Source: an uncultured Clostridia bacterium (GTDB lineage Bacteria; Bacillota; Clostridia; Oscillospirales; Acutalibacteraceae). Taken from it: a DNA stretch of 14,288 nt. The notes under the pieces were generated by a model. The model saw nothing but the letters and a program-made list of their open reading frames with translations, was not told the DNA's origin and searched no databases. Below are positions 6,646 through 14,061 of the stretch, in pieces. Every line of letters begins with the position of its first letter. Positions within the stretch are counted from its first letter, which is position 1. The stretch is taken from positions 1-14,288 of the forward strand of contig CALGGQ010000174.1 of the NCBI GenBank assembly GCA_937915775.1, written 5' to 3'. Position numbers and translations under genes: made by a program.

Positions 6646-7533
6646 ATGGCGAATGCAAGAGAAATCCAGGGCCGTATGAAGTCCATCAAGGACACGATGA
6701 AAATCACGAACGCGATGTATATGGTGTCCTCCTCCAAGCTTCAGAAGGCGCGACGGGAGCTGAAAAATACCGAGCCGTATTTTGAAATTATACAGGACTC
6801 GCTTGCCAAATTACTGGATATTGCGCCCGATGCCGGCACCCGCTTTTTTGATAAGCGCAAGCACAAAACGGGTGACCAGCGCACGGCGGGTTATCTTGTC
6901 ATTACCGCTGATAAGGGGCTGGCAGGTGCGTATAACCATAATATCATTAAGATGGCGGAAGAGCTTGTCACCAACGATGAGGACGATATGCTCTTCGTGG
7001 TCGGTCAGCAGGGCAGACATTATTTTGAAAAAAAGGATATCCCGATTGATATCAATTTTCAGTACACCGCTCAGAATCCGACGATGAACCGCGCCCGTCA
7101 CATTGCCCGCAAGCTCGTTGAGCTTTTCCTCGAGGAGAAGATTGACGATTTGTATATCATCTATACGAAGATGGTCAATTCCGTGACGGTAGAGCCCGTC
7201 AATAAAAAGGTGCTGCCGCTCAATGCGGATAGAATTGAAACGCAGGATGTCGGCGTCAGCGATGACTTTCATAACGTAACGTTTTTGCCCGATGCCGAAA
7301 CGCTGTTTGAACACCTCGTGCCCGATTACATCACCGGCTACATTTACGGCGCGCTGGTGGAATCCTACTGCTCGGAGCATAACGCCCGTATGATGGCGAT
7401 GCAGACCGCGACGGAAAGCGGCGGCGAAATGCTGCGGGAGCTGTCTATGGCGTATAACCGCGCCCGTCAGGCAGCCATTACGCAGGAGATTACCGAGGTT
7501 GTCGGCGGCAGCCGCGCCAAAAAGAATTCGTAA
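6646..7533 (+). CDS. atpG: ATP synthase F1 subunit gamma
   Basis: Gamma is the central shaft that couples c-ring rotation to the catalytic sites. The 295-residue protein has the two conserved helical termini that form the coiled coil: the N-terminal MANAREIQGRMKSIKDTMKI with the MVSSSKLQKAR stretch, and the C-terminal region with ESGGEMLRELSMAYNRARQA and ITQEITEVVGG. The central Rossmann-like part includes YLVITADKGLAGAYN. Length is usual for the family. It starts 11 nt after the delta-alpha stop, behind AAGGAAACG, and precedes atpD by about 30 nt. No unusual insertion or truncation was seen. Confidence 0.95.
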   Translation: MANAREIQGRMKSIKDTMKITNAMYMVSSSKLQKARRELKNTEPYFEIIQDSLAKLLDIAPDAGTRFFDKRKHKTGDQRTAGYLVITADKGLAGAYNHNIIKMAEELVTNDEDDMLFVVGQQGRHYFEKKDIPIDINFQYTAQNPTMNRARHIARKLVELFLEEKIDDLYIIYTKMVNSVTVEPVNKKVLPLNADRIETQDVGVSDDFHNVTFLPDAETLFEHLVPDYITGYIYGALVESYCSEHNARMMAMQTATESGGEMLRELSMAYNRARQAAITQEITEVVGGSRAKKNS

Positions 7534-7563
7534 GGATGAATCGAAAGATATAGAGTGAAGGCT

Positions 7564-8946
7564 ATGAATTACGGAAAAATTGTACAGATTATGGGACCGG
7601 TCGTGGATGTCCGTTTTGACGGACAGCTGCCGCGCATCAAGGATGCGCTGGAGGTGCAAAACGGCGATAAAAAAGCGGTGATGGAGGTTGCCCAGCATAT
7701 CGGCGACAACACCGTGCGCTGCATTATGCTTGCTGCGTCCGAAGGTCTTTATAAGAATATGGAGGTCGCTGCCGCAGGCGGCGCCATCAAGGTACCCGTG
7801 GGCGATAAAACGCTCGGCAGGCTCTTTAACGTCGTGGGGGAAACCATTGACGGGCTTGGCTCTCTGGAAAACGAGGAGCACTGGGAAATTCACCGCAAGC
7901 CGCCCGGCTTTGACGAGCAGTCCGGCGATGTGGAAATCCTGGAGACCGGCATTAAGGTTATCGACCTTCTCACCCCGTACCAGAAGGGCGGTAAAATCGG
8001 CCTGTTCGGCGGTGCCGGCGTTGGCAAAACCGTTCTGATTCAGGAGTTAATCACGAACGTTGCTACCCAGCACGGCGGCTATTCCATCTTCACCGGCGTC
8101 GGCGAACGCTCGCGTGAGGGTAACGATTTGTGGCACGAAATGAAGGAGAGCGGCGTTCTGAGCAAGACCGCGCTCGTGTTCGGCCAGATGAATGAGCCGC
8201 CCGGCGCGCGTATGCGTGTGGCGGAAACAGGGCTGACGATGGCGGAATATTTCCGCGATGTTGACCATCAGGACGTGCTGCTGTTCATTGATAATATTTT
8301 CCGTTTTGTGCAGGCTGGCAGCGAGGTGTCCTCTCTGCTTGGCAGAATGCCCTCTGCCGTCGGCTATCAGCCGACGCTGGCAACCGACCTCGGTCAGCTG
8401 CAGGAGCGTATCACCTCCACGAAAAACGGCTCCGTTACGTCCGTTCAGGCAGTTTATGTCCCTGCCGACGACTTAACCGACCCCGCCCCGGCTACCACCT
8501 TTGCGCACCTGGACGCTACCACCGTATTATCCAGAAAGATTGTGGAAAAGGGTATTTATCCCGCGGTGGACCCGCTGGAAAGTAACTCCCGTATCCTGGA
8601 AGCCGACGTTGTCGGCGAGGAGCACTATGCCGTGGCGCGCCGCGTGCAGGAGTATTTGCAGAAATATAAGGAGCTGCAGGATATCATTGCCATTCTCGGT
8701 ATGGAGGAACTGTCCGACGAGGATAAGCTCGCCGTGCACCGCGCCAGAAGACTCGAAAAATTCCTGTCCCAGCCATTTCATGTGGCGGAGACGTTTACCG
8801 GTCTGCCGGGTATCTATGTACCGCTGAAGGAAACCGTGCGCAGTTTCAGGGCGATTGTTGACGGAGAAGCGGATGACCTGCCCGAGGCAGCCTTCTTCAA
8901 CGTCGGCACCATTGAGGACGCGCGTGCAAAAGCCAAAACGCTGTGA
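7564..8946 (+). CDS. atpD: ATP synthase F1 subunit beta
   Basis: Beta carries the catalytic nucleotide sites. Numbered from the ATG at 7564 (460 residues), the P-loop GGAGVGKT is at 149-156, the catalytic glutamate is Glu181 in GERSREG, the Walker B LLFIDN is at 239-244, and the C-terminal lever carries EELSDED at 381-387 in place of the classical DELSEED. The protein is full length and has no damaged motif. The start is not certain: a GTG at 7555 in the same frame would add three residues, and neither choice has a strong Shine-Dalgarno site. I prefer 7564 because MNYGKIVQIMGP matches the family's usual N-terminus. The atpC ribosome site overlaps its stop. Confidence 0.95.
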   Translation: MNYGKIVQIMGPVVDVRFDGQLPRIKDALEVQNGDKKAVMEVAQHIGDNTVRCIMLAASEGLYKNMEVAAAGGAIKVPVGDKTLGRLFNVVGETIDGLGSLENEEHWEIHRKPPGFDEQSGDVEILETGIKVIDLLTPYQKGGKIGLFGGAGVGKTVLIQELITNVATQHGGYSIFTGVGERSREGNDLWHEMKESGVLSKTALVFGQMNEPPGARMRVAETGLTMAEYFRDVDHQDVLLFIDNIFRFVQAGSEVSSLLGRMPSAVGYQPTLATDLGQLQERITSTKNGSVTSVQAVYVPADDLTDPAPATTFAHLDATTVLSRKIVEKGIYPAVDPLESNSRILEADVVGEEHYAVARRVQEYLQKYKELQDIIAILGMEELSDEDKLAVHRARRLEKFLSQPFHVAETFTGLPGIYVPLKETVRSFRAIVDGEADDLPEAAFFNVGTIEDARAKAKTL

Positions 8947-8957
8947 GAGGGGACGCT

Positions 8958-9617
8958 ATGAATACCTTTCAACTGAAAATCGTTGCCTCCAATAAGGTGT
9001 TTTTTGACGGCGAATGCGTGCAGCTTGTGCTGCCGATTGCGGACGGTGGGCTGATGGGCTTTCTGGCACATCATGAGAACGTCGTTGCGCCGATTGAGAT
9101 AGGCGAGATGAAAATTGACACGCCGGACGGTAAGTCCGTGAGAGCGTTTATCAGCGACGGCTTTGTCGAATTTTCGGATAATTACGCGCTGGTGGTCTGC
9201 ATTTCCGCCGAATACCCTCAGGAGATTGACCGTATGCGCGCCGAGGAAGCCAAGCGTCTGCTGGCCGAAGGGCATACCACGGACGAGCTTCGGCGCAACG
9301 ATATGGCCCGACAGGTCATCATCCCCCGCATGATAGAAACTATGCGCCAGCAAAACATAAGCTATAGCGTGATTGACGGTTTCCCCATCCCGATGCAACA
9401 CGTCCGCATCATCACCCTCGACTTCCGTCCCTGGGAAATCGCGCTGGCCTCCGACGGCTATCCCTTCCTCTGCCCCACCCTGGAAGAAAGCGAGCGTCGC
9501 CTCCGCCAGCAAAGCGAAGACGACCCTCTCAACATCGGAACTTTCCAGGCTACGAAAGCCTTTCACCCCGACAACAATTCTTTCGACGACCGCAGCTACA
9601 TCCGCTTCCGCGTGTAA
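8958..9617 (+). CDS. atpC: Truncated ATP synthase subunit epsilon continuing in frame into an unrelated C-terminal segment
   Basis: Codons 1 to about 100 are an ordinary epsilon subunit: the beta-sandwich domain starts MNTFQLKIVASNKVFF and runs through FLAHHENVVAPIEIG and SDGFVEFSDNYALVV, then enters the first C-terminal helix (EIDRMRAEEAKR, about 89-100). Epsilon transmits rotation at the base of the gamma shaft, and its C-terminal helices regulate hydrolysis. Here those helices, roughly the last 30-35 residues, are replaced by about 120 residues that do not belong to the family. Codon choice changes at the same place, from mainly ATT to mainly ATC for isoleucine. GAGAGGGGA overlapping the atpD stop supports the start at 8958. 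The hybrid frame is most simply an assembly join and not a real protein; the first 300 bases are a genuine partial atpC. Confidence 0.85.
   Translation: MNTFQLKIVASNKVFFDGECVQLVLPIADGGLMGFLAHHENVVAPIEIGEMKIDTPDGKSVRAFISDGFVEFSDNYALVVCISAEYPQEIDRMRAEEAKRLLAEGHTTDELRRNDMARQVIIPRMIETMRQQNISYSVIDGFPIPMQHVRIITLDFRPWEIALASDGYPFLCPTLEESERRLRQQSEDDPLNIGTFQATKAFHPDNNSFDDRSYIRFRV
9258..9617 (+). pseudogene. C-terminal fragment of a Bacteroidales protein, possibly PP2C-like
   Basis: This is the second part of the hybrid frame, about 120 codons with no start of its own. Visible landmarks are MARQVIIPRMIE, SVIDGFPIPM, LASDGYPFLCPTLEESE, and near the end NSFDDRSYIRF. The SDG and DD motifs flanking a helical insert recall the C-terminal half of PP2C-family phosphatases, where aspartates bind metal, but I do not recognise the family with certainty. 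Base and codon use (ATC, CTC, CCC) match the genes to its right. It converges on the phosphatase gene with only 6 nt between stop codons, as in a compact genome. The left boundary is approximate (9225-9290). Its missing 5' part presumably lies on a different DNA molecule from the one carrying atpC. Confidence 0.5.
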
Positions 9618-9623
9618 GCTGGG

Positions 9624-10412
9624 TCAGGACAACGGCTGGAGACTGTCAAGCAGGTCTTGGTGGACAACGCCATTGGTAGCAATGACGCTGTCGCCCTGCA
9701 TAAAGTAGTCGTCGCCAGCATAGTTGGTGACATGCCCACCAGCCTCCATCACGATTAATGCTCCAGCCATGTAGTCCCACTGGCCGATATAGCGCTCGGC
9801 ATAGGCATCCAGACGACCAGCTGCAACGTAGCACAAGGCGATGGCGGCAGAGCCTAACATGCGGATGCTGCCCACATTGCCATAGAAGCGGTCGATGAGT
9901 TTCAGGATGACCGGCTTGTAGGCGTCGCTGTTATAAGGCAGTTGCAGACAGAGCAGGGCATCGTTGATGCTGCTCTTGCCGACGTGCAACGGCTGGCCGT
10001 TAAGCCAGGAGTGACCACCCTGCCAGGCGTAGAAGCACTCGTCGGAAACAATCTCATAGACCACGCCAATCAGTATCTCGCGACCGCGTATCAGCGCTAT
10101 CGAGACAGCGTAGGGCGCAAAGCCGTGGATGAAGTTCGTGGTGCCATCCAGCGGGTCGACCACCCACAGCAGCTGCTCGTCGGTATGCGAAGCCAGTCCC
10201 TCCTCGGTGATAAAGCCTGCTTCGGGCAACAGGTCACGTAACTTGCCAACGATCATCTGCTCGGAGCCCTTGTCGACATAAGACACGTAGTCGTGGGCAT
10301 GCTTGCGCTCCACCCGGTCGAGCGAGAATCCGGCACGCTCCTTTCTGATATAAGCACCCGCCTCGCGCGCCACTTGGCACACGAGGCGGGTCATTTCTTC
10401 AAGATTTCTCAT
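9624..10412 (-). CDS. Inositol monophosphatase family phosphatase
   Basis: This 262-residue cytoplasmic enzyme belongs to the metal-dependent inositol monophosphatase/SuhB family, which removes phosphate from myo-inositol phosphate and related sugar or nucleotide phosphates. The metal-binding motifs are present: Glu70-Glu71 in ITEEG, WVVDPLDGTTNF with DPLDGT at 86-91, and WDYMAGALIVMEAGG with Asp213 at 212-226. Length is normal. No Shine-Dalgarno site precedes the ATG at 10412; a heptamer array of AATTGAC units lies immediately upstream, 8 nt away, and ilvC ends 39 nt upstream. It may be read from the ilvC promoter. The substrate cannot be told from sequence; CysQ-like activity on 3'-phosphoadenosine 5'-phosphate is an alternative. 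Confidence 0.88.
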   Translation of the reverse strand: MRNLEEMTRLVCQVAREAGAYIRKERAGFSLDRVERKHAHDYVSYVDKGSEQMIVGKLRDLLPEAGFITEEGLASHTDEQLLWVVDPLDGTTNFIHGFAPYAVSIALIRGREILIGVVYEIVSDECFYAWQGGHSWLNGQPLHVGKSSINDALLCLQLPYNSDAYKPVILKLIDRFYGNVGSIRMLGSAAIALCYVAAGRLDAYAERYIGQWDYMAGALIVMEAGGHVTNYAGDDYFMQGDSVIATNGVVHQDLLDSLQPLS

Positions 10413-10420
10413 GAATAATT

Positions 10421-10448
10421 GTCAATTGTCAATTATCAATTGTCAATT
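10421..10448 (-). repeat. Heptanucleotide tandem array after the ilvC stop
   Basis: Four 7-nt units on the minus strand read AATTGAC, AATTGAT, AATTGAC, AATTGAC, beginning 3 nt after the ilvC TAA and ending 8 nt before the next start codon. Each unit carries TGA. Stops at offsets 0, 5, 9 and 16 from the ilvC stop cover all three frames. It fills most of the 39-nt gap between the two genes. Confidence 0.85.
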
Positions 10449-10451
10449 AAT

Positions 10452-11501
10452 TTAGTCTTCCTGATACTCGGGACGCAGCTTGCGAACGGTCTCACCGGCA
10501 CGCCACATCTCCTGGTTGCGCATAGCCTCCAGCTCCTTCTCCAGACCGGCACGATAGTCGGGCTTCGAGTTGGCGTCGATAGAGATCTGAGCCTCATTAC
10601 CCGTCTTCACGGAGTAGTAGAGCCACTCCATCACGGGCTTCACGGCATCGTGGAAACGGGGAGCCCAGTCAAGAGCACCACGCTGTGCGGTGGTCGAGCA
10701 GTTAGCATACATCCAGTCCATACCTTTGGCTCCGAAGAGCGGGCCAAGGCTCTGCGTCAGCTCCTCAACAGTCTCGTTGAAAGCCTCAGAAGGTGTGTGA
10801 CCATTCTCACGCAGCACCTCGTACTGAGCGAGCAGCAAGCCCTGGATAGCACCCATCAGCGAGCCACGCTCACCGGTGAGGTCAGAGGTAGCCTCGCGCT
10901 GGAAGGTTGTCTCGAACATGTAGCCAGCACCGATACCGATACCGAAGGCCAGCGTCTTGTCCTTAGCCTTGCCAGAAGCATCCTGATAAACAGCGTAAGA
11001 GCAGTTCAGGCCACGACCCTCGCAGAACATGGTGCGGAGAGACGTACCAGAACCCTTAGGAGCTACCATGATAACGTCGACATCCTTGGGAGGAACAACA
11101 CCCGTGCGGTCGCTCCAGTTGATGGCAAAGCCGTGGCTGTAGTAGAGCGTTTTGCCGGGCTTCAGATATTGCTTGATGGTAGGCCAAACCTGAATCTGAC
11201 CAGCGTCAGAGAGCAGCATGCAGAGGATGGTACCCTTCTCGGCTGCCTCTTCGATAGAGAACAGCGTCTTGCCGGGAACCCAACCGTCAGCGACGGCTTT
11301 CTCGTAGGTCTTGCCCTGACGCTGACCGACGATGACATTGAAGCCATTGTCGCGCAGGTTGCAAGCCTGACCAGGTCCCTGGATACCGTAACCGATAACG
11401 GCGATTACTTCGTCCTTCAATACTTCACGTGCTTTCTCGAGTGAGAACTCTTTGCTGGTGACTACATTTTCGATCACGCCACCAAAATTCATTTCTGCCA
11501 T
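10452..11501 (-). CDS. ilvC: Ketol-acid reductoisomerase
   Basis: This enzyme converts acetolactate or acetohydroxybutyrate to dihydroxy acids in valine, leucine and isoleucine synthesis, using NADPH and Mg2+. The 349-residue product has the Rossmann motif GYGIQG at 37-42, with RQGK (61-64) at the cofactor phosphate region. The knotted C-terminal domain includes SDLTGERGSLMGAIQG and EAFNETVEELTQS, which hold the metal-binding acidic residues. MNFGGVIENVVT at the N-terminus and the overall form match the Bacteroidetes class of the enzyme as I remember it. I start it at 11501 (MAEMNFGG); an in-frame ATG at 11546 would add 15 residues unlike the family and overlaps the leader reading frame. No Shine-Dalgarno site is present. 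It has its own promoter and a long leader. Confidence 0.96.
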   Translation of the reverse strand: MAEMNFGGVIENVVTSKEFSLEKAREVLKDEVIAVIGYGIQGPGQACNLRDNGFNVIVGQRQGKTYEKAVADGWVPGKTLFSIEEAAEKGTILCMLLSDAGQIQVWPTIKQYLKPGKTLYYSHGFAINWSDRTGVVPPKDVDVIMVAPKGSGTSLRTMFCEGRGLNCSYAVYQDASGKAKDKTLAFGIGIGAGYMFETTFQREATSDLTGERGSLMGAIQGLLLAQYEVLRENGHTPSEAFNETVEELTQSLGPLFGAKGMDWMYANCSTTAQRGALDWAPRFHDAVKPVMEWLYYSVKTGNEAQISIDANSKPDYRAGLEKELEAMRNQEMWRAGETVRKLRPEYQED

Positions 11502-11515
11502 AATGCAATTGTTGT

Positions 11516-11584
11516 TTAAAATGTTATACTTATCCCTTTGAACCATGCCAGCCCTAACCCGAGAGCCGTCGTCTTACCGTCCAT
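11516..11584 (-). CDS. Putative 22-codon leader peptide upstream of ilvC
   Basis: A short frame starts at ATG 11584, ends with TAA at 11516 and stops 15 nt before the ilvC start. It begins MDGKTTALGLGLAWF and contains three leucines (CTC, TTA, CTG) and two isoleucines (both ATA), about a quarter of its residues, but no valine. It lies wholly inside the ilvC leader and directly after a hairpin. A regulatory peptide that senses branched-chain amino acids is plausible because such leaders are known for ilv operons elsewhere. No ribosome site supports the start, no terminator stem with a U run is visible after it, and the frame may be fortuitous. Confidence 0.35.
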   Translation of the reverse strand: MDGKTTALGLGLAWFKGISITF

Positions 11585-11587
11585 TCC

Positions 11588-11604
11588 CACCCTACACGAG
11601 GGTG
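11588..11604 (-). promoter_or_regulatory. Hairpin in the ilvC leader
   Basis: CACCCT and AGGGTG form a perfect 6-bp stem with a 5-nt loop, about 25 nt into the predicted transcript and only 3 nt before the ATG of the short leader frame. It could control access to that start or protect the 5' end. No U run follows, so it is not an intrinsic terminator. Confidence 0.45.
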
Positions 11605-11635
11605 CGACAAGGGGTTAACTTTAAAAATTTGGATG

Positions 11636-11667
11636 CAAAGGTAATAAATAGCAAGCAAAACGCCAAA
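11636..11667 (-). promoter_or_regulatory. Bacteroidetes-type promoter for ilvC
   Basis: On the minus strand TTTG (11664-11667) and TACCTTTG (11636-11643) are separated by 20 nt, matching the Bacteroidetes primary-sigma signature TTTG-N17-23-TAnnTTTG. Transcription should start near 11629, giving a leader of about 130 nt before ilvC. The element lies just past the stop of the glycosyltransferase gene. Confidence 0.8.
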
Positions 11668-11678
11668 GAAAATAACAT

Positions 11679-12698
11679 TTATTTCAATTCGGAGTATTTT
11701 TTGCGTCCTTTTGCATAATACTGCCACAGCAACGAGAACTGGCGCTGTTCGGGAATGTCGGCTACCACGCGGCTCTGCTGAATGCGCTCGCGGTCGACCT
11801 TAAAGTCGCTCTTCCAGCGGGCAAAGGCACGACGCGCCTTGAAGACAGCCTTGAAGTCGCCCCAGCTACGGCCCAGCAACAGCATCTCCCACGCTGCCAG
11901 ATAGTCCAGGAACCAGCGCCAGCGCATCACATGACGCAGTTCTTCCTCTGGCAGACACTTGTAGAGCATGGTCAGGTTGTTGCGGAAATTGAGGAAGGTC
12001 TTCATCGGGTTCGACTTAGGCAGCGTACCGCCTCCCACATGGAAGACGTAGCTCTCGGGCAGGCAGTAGAGCTTGCGCCCCCGAATGCGCAGTCGCCAGC
12101 AGAGGTCTATCTCCTCGTTGTGTGCAAAGAAGCGCCCATCCAGTCCGCCAGCGTCCCAATAGTCCTTGGCGCGAATCATCAGGGCAGCCCCCGTAGCCCA
12201 CAGGATTTCAGTCACATAGTCGTACTGACCGTTGTCCTCCTCGACCGTCTCAAAGATACGTCCCCGACAGAACGGGTAGCCATAGCGGTCGAGGTAGCCG
12301 CCGCTGGCTCCGGCATATTCGAACATATCCTTATTATATATAGAGAGCAGCTTGGGCTGACAGGCTGCCACCTCGGGATGGACATCCATGAATTCGTAGA
12401 GTGGTGTCAGCCAATGATGCGTCACCTCGATGTCTGAGTTCAGCAGCAGGTAGTATTCGGCCTCTATCTGTGCCAACGCCTTGTTGTAGCCCTCGGCGAA
12501 ACCCCAGTTTTTCTCCAACACAATCAGCTTGCACTCTGGGAACTCGCGGCGCAGCAACTCTACCGAGTCGTCGCTGGAAGCATTGTCGGCGACGTAGACC
12601 GCAGCCTCGTCGCGCGAATAGTTCAGCACCGTGGGCAGATACTGCTTCAGCATCTTCGCTCCGTTCCAGTTTAATATGACGATTGCAACCTTATCCAT
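11679..12698 (-). CDS. Family 2 glycosyltransferase
   Basis: This 339-residue protein is a GT-A fold glycosyltransferase that would transfer a sugar from a nucleotide donor to a glycan or lipid-linked acceptor. It starts MDKVAIVILNWNG, followed by VADNASSDDSVELL and NWGFAEGYNKAL for donor binding. LLNSDIEV (about 87-94) stands in the place of the metal-binding DxD. ILWATGAALMIR and GLDGRFFAHNEEIDLCWR (catalytic-base region) follow. There is no membrane segment at the N-terminus, so it is likely cytoplasmic or membrane-associated through its basic C-terminal half. It resembles rhamnosyltransferase-like members of GT2; the donor and acceptor cannot be told. I prefer the start at 12698 over an in-frame ATG at 12713, which lies within the heptamer array. 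It follows mtaB closely and is probably co-transcribed with it. Confidence 0.88.
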   Translation of the reverse strand: MDKVAIVILNWNGAKMLKQYLPTVLNYSRDEAAVYVADNASSDDSVELLRREFPECKLIVLEKNWGFAEGYNKALAQIEAEYYLLLNSDIEVTHHWLTPLYEFMDVHPEVAACQPKLLSIYNKDMFEYAGASGGYLDRYGYPFCRGRIFETVEEDNGQYDYVTEILWATGAALMIRAKDYWDAGGLDGRFFAHNEEIDLCWRLRIRGRKLYCLPESYVFHVGGGTLPKSNPMKTFLNFRNNLTMLYKCLPEEELRHVMRWRWFLDYLAAWEMLLLGRSWGDFKAVFKARRAFARWKSDFKVDRERIQQSRVVADIPEQRQFSLLWQYYAKGRKKYSELK

Positions 12699-12708
12699 AC
12701 CACTCTTT

Positions 12709-12736
12709 ATCATTTTTCATTTTTCATTTATCATTT
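12709..12736 (-). repeat. Heptanucleotide tandem array at the mtaB stop
   Basis: Four 7-nt units on the minus strand read AAATGAT, AAATGAA, AAATGAA, AAATGAT. The mtaB stop codon (TGA, 12724-12726) lies in the array, so the last codons of mtaB are made of repeat sequence. TGA recurs at offsets 0, 7 and 14, closing all three frames. The array ends about 10 nt before the preferred start of the next gene. Confidence 0.85.
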
Positions 12737-14061
12737 AGCGACGCAAGGAGCGCAGATTTGTCGCGATTGAAATCACCGAGCACGACGTTAATCAGCTGGT
12801 TGTCGTACTCCTCGCGGGCCTCCGAGGGCGACAGCTCCACCCGGATATAGTTCTTGGTGAAGCCGTGCATGGCACGTCCGCGCGGAGCCTTCTCGAAGAG
12901 CACCTCCGCCTCCTGACCGATGTACCGCTCATAGAAAGCGTGGGTCTTCTGGTCGGACAGCTCCAGCAGCCGCTGACTGCGCTCGCGCTTGTCCTTGTCG
13001 CTAACCACATAGGGAATGCTGAGTGCTGAGGTACCTGGACGCTCGGAATAGGGGAACACATGGAGCTGGGTGACATCCAGACTTTCAAGGAACGTATAGG
13101 TCTCCTCGAAACACTCGGGTGTCTCACCGCGACAGCCTACCATCACGTCGACACCGATGAAGGCGTCGGGCATCACTTCCTTGATGCGGTGTATCTTGTC
13201 GGCAAACAGCTGACGGTCGTAGTGACGGTGCATCAGCTTCAGCACCGTGTCGCTACCACTCTGCAGGGGGATATGATAGTGTGGCATGAAGGCACGGCTC
13301 TGTGCGCAGTAGTCTATCAGCTCGTCGCTCAGCAGGTCGGGCTCCAGACTGCTGATACGGTAGCGGCTGATGCCCTCCACCGCGTCCAGCGCTTTCACCA
13401 AGTCCAAGAACCGCTCACCCGTCGTCTTGCCGAAGTCGCCGATGTTGACGCCCGTCAGCACTATCTCCTTGCCACCTTCGCGCGCCGCCTCCTCGGCCTG
13501 TGCCACCAACGAGGCAATGGTCGGGTTACGGCTGAAACCGCGGGCGTAGGGTATCGTACAATAGGTGCAGAAATAGTCGCAGCCGTCCTGCACCTTCAGG
13601 AAATAGCGGGTGCGATTGCCCCGCGAGCAGCTGGGGGCAAAGGTCTTGATGTCCTTTGTCTTCTCCGTCCGATACGACGAGGCAGTGCCTCGCCGCACGA
13701 AACCGTCGGAGAGATATTGGATGAGGTTGGCCTTCTCGTTGCTGCCCAGCACCAGGTCGACCCCTTCTATCTTGCTCACCCGCTCGGGCTCCAGCTGGGC
13801 ATAGCAGCCCGTCACCACGACAAAGGCGCCCGGGTTTTCGCGCACCAGGCGGTGGATGGCCTGCCGGCACTTATGGTCGGCCACCTCGGTCACCGAGCAG
13901 GTATTGATCAGGCAGATGTCAGCAGGCTCACCCTTCTGGGCTGTCTGCACTCCCATTTCCTGAAGCATCTTGCCAAAGGTGGATGTCTCAGAGAAGTTCA
14001 GCTTGCACCCCAGGGTGAAATATGCTGCCCGTTTGCCTTGAAAAGCCGAAGTATCTATCAT
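12724..14061 (-). CDS. mtaB: tRNA N6-threonylcarbamoyladenosine (t6A37) methylthiotransferase
   Basis: MtaB is a radical-SAM enzyme that adds a methylthio group to t6A at position 37 of tRNAs reading ANN codons. The 445-residue product carries both iron-sulfur sites: the N-terminal UPF0004 domain has Cys19 (LGCKLN), Cys55 (NTCSVT) and Cys86 (TGCYAQ), and the radical-SAM domain has Cys161, Cys165 and Cys168 in CDYFCTYC. Later landmarks are HIPLQSGSD, DVMVGCRGET and HVFPYSERPGT; the tail from about 375 would be the TRAM-like RNA-binding region. Features such as GCKLNFSET near the N-terminus separate it from MiaB and RimO. The start at 14061 has no Shine-Dalgarno site, as usual in Bacteroidetes. 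It is the first gene of the right-hand cluster. Confidence 0.93.
   Translation of the reverse strand: MIDTSAFQGKRAAYFTLGCKLNFSETSTFGKMLQEMGVQTAQKGEPADICLINTCSVTEVADHKCRQAIHRLVRENPGAFVVVTGCYAQLEPERVSKIEGVDLVLGSNEKANLIQYLSDGFVRRGTASSYRTEKTKDIKTFAPSCSRGNRTRYFLKVQDGCDYFCTYCTIPYARGFSRNPTIASLVAQAEEAAREGGKEIVLTGVNIGDFGKTTGERFLDLVKALDAVEGISRYRISSLEPDLLSDELIDYCAQSRAFMPHYHIPLQSGSDTVLKLMHRHYDRQLFADKIHRIKEVMPDAFIGVDVMVGCRGETPECFEETYTFLESLDVTQLHVFPYSERPGTSALSIPYVVSDKDKRERSQRLLELSDQKTHAFYERYIGQEAEVLFEKAPRGRAMHGFTKNYIRVELSPSEAREEYDNQLINVVLGDFNRDKSALLASLNDK

Noticed and set aside
6811..7893. 360-codon minus-strand frame opposite atpG and atpD
   Set aside because: It spans two genuine genes and the gap between them on the other strand and has no recognisable domain.
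10419..11444. 341-codon plus-strand frame opposite ilvC
   Set aside because: It starts in the heptamer array and runs antisense to a well-supported enzyme, with no family likeness.
11502..11546. N-terminal extension of IlvC from the ATG at 11546
   Set aside because: The added residues (MVQRDKYNILNNNCI) are unlike the family, and MAEMNFGG at 11501 is the usual beginning.
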